DNA of 64,000 nt, taken from contig CM037880.1 in NCBI GenBank assembly GCA_021292165.1, forward strand, positions 144,414,599 through 144,478,598. Direction: 5' to 3'. Shown in pieces: positions 55,986-64,000 of this stretch (position 1 is the first letter of the stretch; every line of letters starts with the position of its first letter). The notes beneath the pieces were generated by a model that saw only the letters and a list, made by a program, of their open reading frames with translations, was not told the DNA's origin and did no database searches. The position numbers and the translations under genes are program-made. This stretch comes from Shinisaurus crocodilurus. Lineage: Eukaryota; Chordata; Lepidosauria; Squamata; Shinisauridae.

Positions 55986-56817
55986 GGAACTGGTACCAGA
56001 AAAAAGAGATTGTATATAGTCTGTACCTAAATATAGACATTTTGAATGTACACCAAAGCTTTGAAAAATGTTGTTCTAAATTGCTGGGATCGCCTGCACT
56101 TCAAATACTAACTTGTAAGCACAGGAACATCCTACTATAAGGCATAGAATAGAATAGTTGCTTCTGTCCACTAAACATATTAGTTTTTTATGGACTCTCA
56201 TCACAATGAAACAATAAGTACATCAGGTTCCATGAAGTAAATAGTTGTTCTGCATAAGCAAAGATATTTTACATTGTACATGCCATCTCTTGAGACTGCG
56301 AGACCTTCCACCAGCCTTTGAATTGGTTTTTTGCATTTTAGTACCTGTTGTATAGACATCCATCATCTTTGAGCCACAGAGAACAAAGTTTAATAATCTA
56401 AAATTCCAGTAATACAAATCCTGAAGGTTTTGCAGATAAAATTGTATTAGCTCCTTCTGTACCCGATAAAATTATGCTGAACTTTTTCATTTAAGTGTGT
56501 TTAACTTAGGAATTTGGAAGATCCTCCATAGCAGAATGAAAGTAAAGGATAAAGGTTAAAAGATGGTACTTGTATACTTAGGAGTCATACTTTGTGTAAC
56601 TAACTTGAATAGGATCTTTGGATTTATGGATAAAATGGTTTTCCTGATGGTCTTATTCTGAATTCGCAAGTTGAATGAGACTCACTCAGATGCAGTGATT
56701 AGGAATACTGCAATGACCAAAAAAAAAAAAATAGTGAGAGAAGCGACAGTTCAATGTGTTTTAATATTTGACTTAGTTTTAATAGATAAGGTTTTAATGT
56801 TGATATTATTCCAGTAC
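55986..56817. other. Non-coding, no recognised element
   Basis: No recognised repeat. A 13-base A run lies at about 56720-56732. Confidence 0.4.
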
Positions 56818-56821
56818 TTAA

Positions 56822-56918
56822 GGGTGCAATCCTATGCAAGTTTATACAGAAAAAGGCCTGCAACCCATGGTGGGGGTTGTAGGCCTTTTTTCTGTCTAAA
56901 CTTGCATAGGATTGCACC
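56822..56918. mobile_element. Palindromic MITE (GGGTGCAATCC family), copy 4, TTAA-flanked
   Basis: Ends GGGTGCAATCCTATGCAAGT and ACTTGCATAGGATTGCACC are flanked by TTAA at 56818-56821 and 56919-56922. The arms pair through TACAGAAAAAGGCCTGCAAC / TTGTAGGCCTTTTTTCTG almost to the centre. This copy fixes the boundaries of the family. Confidence 0.9.
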
Positions 56919-56922
56919 TTAA

Positions 56923-57445
56923 GGCAATGTTGGATGAAACATTGAAACTACTAATTATCTTTAGAAAATGGCGCATCAATCATGAATTAAATTTGTGATG
57001 ATTATTTCATTATCACACCATTCCAGGGACCCCAAGGACGTCCCTAAATTATGCCCCATGCCCCTTCCCACAGATATTAGCCACACAAATCAATTTCCAA
57101 TATCCAATTGTATGGATATTGTATGGCAGAAAACAACATGTATTTGGAAAGGCTGTTACATGTATTCTCATCTCTGAAAAAAGTAGTGAATGCTATATAT
57201 AGAAAGTACATGAAAAGGAAACGAATATTCTGTGAACTTAATACAAAGTTGTGGCTTCCCTTTTCTTTTCTTTACCCCAGTTGTGCCCAGTAAGTAAGTA
57301 AACATGGCTATTTTTTGTTTATGAAAAATCAAAATCAAATGGTCAACTTCTTTAATATAGGAGGAGGAGGCATAAGTTCTGGAAGCCAAGGAGCAATCTA
57401 AACATGACACTAACTCCCTAATCCAGCTAAAGTTAGTTACAGCTA
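56923..57445. other. Non-coding, no recognised element
   Basis: Low-copy sequence. ORFs of up to 103 codons overlap the following microsatellite and show no domain. Confidence 0.4.
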
Positions 57446-57475
57446 AATGTTTGTTTGTTTGTTTGTTTGTTTGTT
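57446..57475. repeat. (TTTG)n microsatellite
   Basis: Seven TTTG units. They sit against the tail end of the antisense SINE that follows and probably derive from it. Confidence 0.9.
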
Positions 57476-57662
57476 GCATTTATATCCCACCTTTCCTCCA
57501 AGGAGCCCAAGGCAGTGTACGTGATCCTCCTCCTCCGTTTCATCCTCACAACAACCTGTGAGGTAGGTTAGGCTGACTAGTCCAAGTCACCCAGTGGGCT
57601 TCATGGCCAAGTGGGGACTAGAACCCAGTCCAGCACTGCAACCACTATATCACACTGGCTTT
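57476..57662 (-). mobile_element. tRNA-derived CORE/MIR-like SINE, nearly full length
   Basis: Antisense: TTTATATCCCACCTTTCCTC, CAAGGAGCCCAAGGCAGTGT, ACAACCTGTGAGGTAGG, then CAAGTCACCCAGTGGGCTTC and GGGGACTAGAACCCAGTCC, with a tRNA-like end ACCACTATATCACACTGGC. It is the complement of the copy at 54617, with a short internal deletion. Confidence 0.85.
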
Positions 57663-57717
57663 CAGTAGCCACTGAAACAAACAGAGCAACTTAGTTAGTT
57701 TAATTGCCTTTAATGGG

Positions 57718-57770
57718 ACATGAAATCCAATCCAATGCAAGTTTACTCAGAAGAAAGTCCCACCGAGATT
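57718..57770. mobile_element. Palindromic MITE (TTACTCAGAAGTAAGTCCCA family), fragment
   Basis: AATCCAATCCAATGCAAGTT, then TACTCAGAAGAAAGTCCCAC. One arm only. Confidence 0.6.
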
Positions 57771-57895
57771 CAGGTATATTAAGGATCCTTAGTCATGACT
57801 AAAGTACAGTATAGCTGAATAGGTGTGCAAAAAACTCAGGCATCTAAAGGATGCTTAAAAAGGATACTTAATCTATGTGCCAGTCCCTACTCCTA

Positions 57896-58243
57896 TAATA
57901 ATAATAATAATAATAATATTTTATTTATTACCCGCCTCTCCATCTAGATCGAGGCGGGGAACAACAGAAAATATAAAATACCTAAACTAAAACAACACAA
58001 TATATACTATTAAACATCTTAAAACATCCTAAAAACATCTTAAAACATCTTAAAAACATCCTTAAAACATCTTAAAAACATCTTTAAAACATCCTAAAAT
58101 TCCGCCGGATAGGCCTGCCGGAAGAGTTCAGTCTTTATGGCTTTTTTAAAGTCCAAAAGACTGACAAGTTGACGTATCTCCTCCGGCAGGCCATTCCATA
58201 ATCTGGGAGCAGCAGAAGAGAAGGTCCTCTGGGTAATGCTAGT
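57896..58243 (-). mobile_element. LINE 3' end (second L2/CR1-like subfamily)
   Basis: The minus frame encodes SSAAPRLWNGLPEEIRQ then LLDFKKAIKTELFRQ, the same C-terminal motif as the other LINEs but a different subfamily. The UTR has repeated TTTTAAGATGTTTTTAAGAT text (five or six units) and the tail is (TAT/ATT)n at 57896-57919. Confidence 0.85.
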
Positions 58244-58289
58244 CAGCCTAGTTTATAGTATTTGCATGCCAGCAACCTATGGTCTGAAT

Positions 58290-58449
58290 AGTAGATGGGT
58301 GTAGGAGCTGCACCTCAGTTGAGGCATGTGCTTTTAAACATGATGCCAGGCCATGTGGAATCTGATATAAGTAGATGGGTGTAGGAGCTGCACCTCAGTT
58401 GAGGCATGTGCTTTTAAACATGATGCCAGGCCATGTGGAATCTGATATA
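58290..58449. repeat. Perfect 80-bp tandem duplication
   Basis: 58290-58369 and 58370-58449 are identical (GTAGATGGGTGTAGGAGCTG to GAATCTGATATA). It lies about 50 bp beyond a LINE copy. No difference was seen between the units. Confidence 0.95.
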
Positions 58450-59864
58450 CCGGTAAGTAAATGCTTTTTTGGGTGCCTTGCATTTCCCCTAATTTGGGCC
58501 CAGGCCTTCCCCTTCCTAGGCAGCCCCATGCTGCCAAATTGTGGAGGCTTATCTGCATGGTGGTCATTGTGAGGAAAAATATTGGCAGGCCAGATATGGC
58601 CCTGGGGCCTTATGTTGCCAACCTCTCATTGATCAGACTGGGCAAACATCCATTCTGTTCTATTTTTTAGTATAGAATTTTATTTCCATATTCACTTCAG
58701 AAGAGAACTCTACAAATGTAGGTAAGTACATGTACAGTTCTGCTATGCCTTTAAAAACATTGATGCTCCCACTGCAGGGAACAGGAGAATAAGAACTCCC
58801 GATGTATATTTTAATTCCTAAAGAAAAGCATAAGATGTTCAAACTACATTGGGAGAAGCTACTTTTGTGGCACAAATGCCCTCCTTTGTTGCCCACAAAT
58901 AAATGCATTCACGGACACAAAGCACAACTGTTGCAAAAAAATATTAGCATGCAGATGCTCTGGTGTTTTGTTAATGCATTTAATTAAACACAATATCTTC
59001 ATTGTTCTTTTTCTTCCCCCCCTCCCCCCGCAATGAATGTGTATTATGGCATAGAATCTAGCCAGTGTTAATGAATAAAATTCCTTATATTGTGCTGGTT
59101 CTTCACAGAATCTTTATGAGGGCATTAATATCTGATTTAGTTCCAATATCAGAGTCTTTGCATAACATCGTTTCCACAGAATTACAAGGTATTAACACTT
59201 CCTCTGCAACTTTACATCTTCACACTCAGCAAAACTAGTCAGCAAAAAAGCTGCTGAAGTCAAGAAAAGTAGCAGAAGTGTTATCAATAAATGCCATCTT
59301 TAGCTTCTGAGGCCTTAATTGGTAGTTGTCACTGTAAAGAGAAATTAACTTTTGTCCCACAAAATTGTTTGGAGAATAGAATTGCCAGCTCTTTCTGAAT
59401 AAAGCTTTCTGCCTTTAATGGATGAATGGCAGGCAGAAATTCAGAAGGTGGAGGCATTTCCCATATTGAAATTCATTGATGGGATGCTGTGCCTGTTAGG
59501 CACAGGTAGGGCTGCCACCTGAAGAGCTCTAAAATAAGGACCGCATTGGGAAACTATAAGGAAGTGATGTTAGAACAGTAGCAGTACTTCATTAGAATAT
59601 ACTTGTAATGTCTTAATTTGCTTTTTAATGTTATGAGGCCTCTCACAAATAAATAAGGTAAATAAATAAGGAGTGGATCCTTGAAATAAAGAACTGTGGC
59701 GAGTCTATATACAGGCTGAAAGGCACATCTTTTGTCAGCCCCCATCCCCAAATGAAAAGATCACCAGAATAGGGAATGAGAAGATCCCTATTCAGGTAAC
59801 ATCAAAAATGGGAAATACAATCTATTTTTATTATTATGTAAGGAAGGTTCACATAATGAGCTGG
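58450..59864. other. 1.4 kb non-coding, no recognised element
   Basis: Low-copy AT-rich sequence with a CCCCCCCTCCCCCC tract at about 59015-59029. ORFs are at most 82 codons. Confidence 0.4.
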
Positions 59865-60015
59865 ATCCGTAGTAGCACTTAGCGGAATTCTGTGCATGCT
59901 GGAGGAAGGAGGAGAGGAGGCAACCTTTACCATGCTTCCTCCCCCCTGCAAGTCCCTGTGCCTTCCCCTGCAAGCCTTTCCATTCACAGAATGGCCAGTT
60001 GGATCTGGATCACCC
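59865..60015. mobile_element. Possible foldback element (GGATCC-ended)
   Basis: GAGCTGGATCCGTAGTAGC and AGTTGGATCTGGATCACC lie at the two ends. GCGGAATTCTGTGCATGC / CATTCACAGAATGGCC gives weak inner pairing. Related by its ends to 7492 and 44351, but strongly decayed. Confidence 0.4.
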
Positions 60016-60483
60016 AATATCCCAACCCAATATCTTCCATCTCTTCTGAGACTGTGCTGTCATAAATGTTTTTCGGAAGAAGTAATAATAAGAATCAACA
60101 GGACCTCAAACAAATCCTACTTTATTTCTCCTGGCTATTTTAGGACACATAACTTTAAAATTGGGCATGTCTTAAAAACAGAGAGCTCCATTTTACGGAG
60201 CTCATAACCAAATGTATCATATTGCAGAAATGGAAAGCACCAGGTCCTCTGATGTGGATCAGTGGGTAAAAGGCCTCTTAGATCTCGTAGCTCATTAATG
60301 AAAAGTTGACATTTTAAAATGAGGGAAATAAATGTCAAGGCACCTGGCAGAATTTCTGGGAATTCTATGTGGACTAAGGAGTGGATTCTTCTTCCTAGCA
60401 CTACCCACCCCTCTGCACTATCAACATCATGCTGTTGTTGTTTTCATACTTTTTTTAAATTTCCCATTCCCCCCCCCCAAATA

Positions 60484-60570
60484 TGGGTTGTATCCAATGT
60501 TAGTCTAACTTGTCCCATTCATTTCAATGGGTCTACCCTAAGTAGGACTAACATTAGATAGAATCCTATA
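60484..60570. mobile_element. Palindromic MITE, short
   Basis: GGGTTGTATCCAATGTTAGT pairs with ACTAACATTAGATAGAATCC, and CCCATTCATTTCAATGGG forms the centre. It is probably a variant of the TTACTCAGAAGTAAG family. Confidence 0.65.
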
Positions 60571-61252
60571 TTACCAGAATACATAAATCATTATATATGT
60601 AAGTGATAACTATAAATTATTTAATACAGAAGTGTGAGGAAATGCCATGTTCTAACTGTTGTTTACAAGCAATCCTATGGTCTCTGGGATGCTCATCCAG
60701 GATTGATCCCTCCATGAATTGGTGGCAGCGGAAAAGGGCCAGCTTGAGGAACCCTGGGTTATAGTGGTAGAGAGTTCTTTAGGCCTTGAAATATAAGCAT
60801 TTGCTGGAAATAAGAAGCCCCATAAGTGAGATTGCCCAATGACAGAGCAGTTCCCCCATAGGTGGAAGCAGTGCTGGGAGTGGAAATCCCCCATAGTAAG
60901 AGATGGAACTTTAGGGGGGGAAACACTACTTTTTAGTTTCCTTTATATCAGTAAGATGAATCTGGCAACCTTCTGTTGGTATTCTCTCCTCGCAGAAATA
61001 TGGGTTTATAAACTACCAGTAGCTGTGATAGGTAAATGGAACCTCCATTTAGAGGAAGTGTACCCTTGAACACAAACTACTGCGTATAAACAAGATGAAC
61101 TCCATCACCTTCATATTCTGCTTTTTTGCTCTCAGGGGCATCTGGGGCCACAGCTGAAAACAGGATGCTGAACTAGATGGACCTTGGCCTGATGAGCCAA
61201 CCGGGCAACTCCAGTTGTTATGCTTCCACAAAAATAATCCATTCGCTCATGT
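60571..61252. other. Mostly non-coding; old SINE trace
   Basis: At about 61165-61215, GCTGAACTAGATGGACCTTG and GCCTGATGAGCCAACCGG resemble the 3' part of the tRNA-Ala SINE family. Otherwise nothing was recognised. Confidence 0.45.
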
Positions 61253-61314
61253 CTATCTAGTTAAATTACTTGTTATTGCTTGAACCTATCTAGTTAAATT
61301 ACTTGTTATTGCTT
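61253..61314. repeat. 33-bp tandem duplication
   Basis: CTATCTAGTTAAATTACTTG followed by TTATTGCTT occurs at 61253 and again at 61286, a period of 33 bp, with no mismatch over 29 bases. Confidence 0.9.
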
Positions 61315-61901
61315 TATATGTTATGGCAGTGGCATGTCAAGGCAGCAGAGGGCTCTCCACACCACTCTTGCATAATCATGACCATGAAGATCTGTGCTAT
61401 TTCGTGGACATCTTCAATCATGCCCAGGCCACAGCAGCTGATGTGGAAACCAAACCATGGCAGGAGTCCTTACATACAGTTGCAGTGGACCTGTGAATTC
61501 TCCTGCCACACTATTGCTGTAACGTAATGAAGCAGCCCAGAATTAAATCTCACACCTTCACAATATCAAGCTTGCCACATTTTTATTTTAGGTTTCTGTC
61601 CCATCTTGTTTCCTAAGTACAGCACAGTGCCAAACAACTTAAAAATATAGACGTCTTGTAGAATTCTTGTAGGCTGTCAAGCTTACTGAAGGTTGGGAAT
61701 TCCAGAGATGGGGAGCTGTTCCTAGGACTGCCAGGCAGTTCATTTTCTTTCTTTTTCATTACTGAATGCATTCATTGTCATCTTTGGCAAATGTTAGCAC
61801 TGTTACAGAGGTTGTGGCAGTATGGCTGTGCACTCTTTACATTGTCATGAGGCATGCATGTAACTTGTAAGGTCGACAAGGGTTTATTGAGGTGTATCCA
61901 A
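61315..61901. other. Non-coding, no recognised element
   Basis: A 74-codon frame (61303-61527) shows no domain. No repeat was recognised. Confidence 0.4.
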
Positions 61902-61904
61902 GAC

Positions 61905-62083
61905 AACACTAGAGCTAACATAAATTAAATTGTGCTACCATAAGCGACCTCTAGTGCAACGCCAATAGTGTTTGCTGCCGTGATAGGTTTCCCTGAAAAA
62001 CCCATCACACCGGCTGATGCTATTGAGATTGCGCTAGAGGTCGCTTACGCTAGTGCAATGTAATTTATGTTAGCACTAGTGTT
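61905..62083. mobile_element. 179-bp palindromic MITE
   Basis: Ends AACACTAGAGCTAACATAAA and TTTATGTTAGCACTAGTGTT are inverted copies. The arms pair inward through TAAGCGACCTCTAGTGCAAC / GATTGCGCTAGAGGTCGCTT to a small loop near TTTCCCTGAAAA. A 3-bp GAC flanks both sides (61902-61904, 62084-62086). Superfamily uncertain. Confidence 0.85.
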
Positions 62084-62086
62084 GAC

Positions 62087-63059
62087 TTGTACACTGTCCA
62101 TTGTATTTTATAGGAGTGCTTAATGACTGTAATCTGTGTGTGCTAACTTTTAAGGGCAAAATGTTTTCTTGGAACTGGGTCAAAGAAGTTGTCCACAGGT
62201 AGGTTAGTAAGTTCTTGGAAGAAGCAAAGAGCTCCTTCACTCAGGAAGAGATGGACCTTCACAAAGGTTCTCCTGAACTTAGCCAAAAGCCTTGCCATGT
62301 CAGGGAGAAGCCCTCCTGAGGTTAGGTGAACACTCTTTGTCTCTGACTATAGCTCCAGCTTGACACAAGTTTCATAGGTATGTGTTTAAGATAAGGTAAA
62401 AAGCTAACATTAGGGAGAATGCCATATAAAGAAACGGTGTTGACATGGTTGAGGAGAGAGATCCTGGAACAATTAAAAGCCTGCTAAACATGCTTATTTA
62501 AGCATTGCCAATCATGCTTGCTAGTTACCGTAGGTCAATATGAAATTTTGGCAATAACAGTTGAGTGGTGGTTAAAAAACTGTCCAAATTTTTGCAAGCT
62601 TTCACTGGTAGAATATATTTTGTATTTGGTACTTTAAAAATAAGTTATCAAGTTCTCAATTGGGAAAGGGGCTGGTTGAGTAACACTGTGGGAGAAAAAG
62701 AAATCCTTGCAACAATTAAAGCATCGAGGAATATAGTTTTATACAAATATTTTGAGTTTTAATTTTTTAAGAACAGCATGAATATATTACCGTACAGTCA
62801 GTTCTGAATTCCATTTCCAGCTGCAAAACCAGGTAGTTCAGTTGCAGAAGGCAACTGGCCAACTGTTGGGCCACTGCTTTCCTAGTTAAGCTTGATTCAC
62901 TAAAATGGATCTTGATGCTCAAGTCAGTAGATTTCTATTAATTCGAAGAGAGTAATTAGTAAATCACTTTGCCATGTCTAAATCTGTTTTTTTCTTTCAA
63001 AAGTTGAACAAAACTACAACTTATGTGTGTCCGTGACAGAATACCTTTTCAAGGCCCAT
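62087..63059. other. About 1 kb non-coding, no recognised element
   Basis: Low-copy AT-rich sequence. No repeat or convincing exon. Confidence 0.4.
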
Positions 63060-63236
63060 GATTCAGTCAGTGCATAATTGTGCATGCAGAAGGTCCCCAA
63101 CTCCATGCTTGAGATCTCCAGTTAAAAGCATCAGGAGATAGGGATGACCTCTGCCTTGGAGACCCTGGAAAGATGTTTCCAGTCAGAGTAGACATACTAA
63201 GCTGGTTTGACCTAGTACCTATGCTCCCTATGTAAC
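63060..63236 (+). mobile_element. tRNA-Ala-derived SINE, body preserved
   Basis: The head is decayed (GATTCAGTCAGTGCATAATT, then GTGCATGCAGAAGGTCCCC). The body keeps GATGACCTCTGCCTTGGAGA, CCAGTCAGAGTAGACATACT and AAGCTGGTTTGACCTAGTAC, then CTATGCTCCCTATG. It is the longest copy of this family in the window. Confidence 0.75.
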
Positions 63237-63265
63237 TTTTCAGTTCTGTTTTTCTTTCTCATAAT

Positions 63266-64000
63266 GGCCCGGTTTGGACAACACAACAGCGGCACCACAC
63301 AAGTGTGGGTGAATCCCTGAGGCCCCACGATGTACCCAACAGAGGATCAGGCACATTGTGGGTTGCTGGGCCCCTCCTCTCCCCCCGGTCCTCCCACAGG
63401 TGTCTCAGGGGCTACCTCAGGAGAAACTAGTCTTTCCCCGCCGCGAGCCATTTTGGGCTCACTGTGGCTTTTTCTCTTTGAAACTTTCCCCTTTTTTCCC
63501 CTTAGAGGCTCAGGACAAAGGCCAAAATTTGCTCCCCCATGGAGAATGAAGGGGGGAACTGAAAAAGAAAAGGATCTTGCTGATAAAGGGGTATAAATTC
63601 CCCCCAAAACCTCATTTTTGCACCCAAAGATCACTCTCTTTTGGTACAAAAGTGGGGTTTTGGGGGATTTACAACCCCTTCTCAAAAGATCCTAATTTTT
63701 TCTCTCCCCCCCTTTAGTCCACATGGGGGAGCAACCTTTGGCCCTAGCCTCTAAGGGCTCAGGAAAGGCTAAAAGTGTATCCCCCCTTTTTAAAGGGAAA
63801 CTGAGTTTGACAGGTGACTGGAAGGTCCTCTAAATCTAAGAAATTTCCAGGATATTGGAAGGTCCTCTAACTCTAAGAAATGTGCTTAAAAGCCTTAGAA
63901 AGAGAAGATTGATAAGGAAAGGAAGTTTGGAAAGGGGAGAGAAAGAGGGTGTGGTTTTTTAAATCCTATTTTTATGTTTGGCGAAAGTGCATATGGGAAG
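63266..64000. mobile_element. Foldback element, truncated by the window edge
   Basis: It starts with GGCCCGGTTTGGACAACACA, an end shared with other foldbacks. Inner arms TTGCTCCCCCATGG / CCACATGGGGGAGCAA and AGAGGCTCAGGACAAAGGCC / GGCCCTAGCCTCTAAGGG pair around about 63620. GGGCTCACTGTGGCTTTTT at 63454 resembles TACTCACCGTGGCTTTTT at 47238, linking it to the large foldback there. The right terminus is not in the window. Confidence 0.7.

Overview
The window is vertebrate nuclear DNA made almost entirely of non-coding sequence and interspersed repeats. Its mixture of repeats points to a squamate reptile (lizard or snake): CR1 and L2-type LINE 3' ends, tRNA-Ala-headed and CORE/MIR-like SINEs, a 5S-rRNA-headed SINE with a CR1 tail, and many palindromic hAT-type and other MITEs. 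This assignment is inference from repeat content; no diagnostic gene was recognised, and turtle or tuatara is not excluded.

Only one stretch behaves like protein-coding sequence: a 94-bp candidate internal exon at 14485-14578, with a branch-point-like site, an AG acceptor, a single open frame and a GT donor. If it is real, the window is mostly intron of a large gene on the + strand. The gene could not be named. All longer ORFs look like chance or lie in repeats. No rRNA gene, tRNA gene, promoter, CRISPR array or bacterial-type operon was found.

Layout. 0-6.5 kb: a degenerate tandem repeat at the left edge, three copies of a small palindromic MITE, otherwise low-copy DNA. 6.5-9.7 kb: hAT elements, SINEs, a five-phase compound triplet microsatellite and an antisense LINE end. 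13-16.5 kb: three foldback elements, the candidate exon, a hAT MITE and an antisense LINE end. 17-24.6 kb: SINE, LINE, hAT and mariner-type MITEs and the first 5S-headed SINE. 27.8-31.5 kb: an intact reference copy of a hAT-like element, foldback elements, a 429-bp hAT element, the second 5S-headed SINE and a perfect 180-bp tandem duplication. 33.7-40.5 kb: foldbacks, a 5'-truncated CR1 with its terminal repeats, and a dense end-to-end run of L2, SINE, mariner and hAT copies. 42.8-43.5 kb: a GC-rich block resembling a solo LTR. 46-49.4 kb: L2, a large two-part foldback and a palindromic MITE. 52-55.4 kb: hAT, L2 and a nested insertion (SINE and foldback inside a hAT-like element). 56-64 kb: a TTAA-flanked MITE, SINE and LINE ends, an 80-bp tandem duplication, a 179-bp palindrome and a partial foldback running off the right edge.

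The elements work only as mobile DNA. The SINEs carry A/B-box-like promoters and borrow LINE-like tails, and the MITEs have terminal inverted repeats and target duplications but no transposase. No previously undescribed functional system was found. The best leads are the candidate exon, the 5S/CR1 chimeric SINE, the datable nested insertion and the identical 180-bp duplication.
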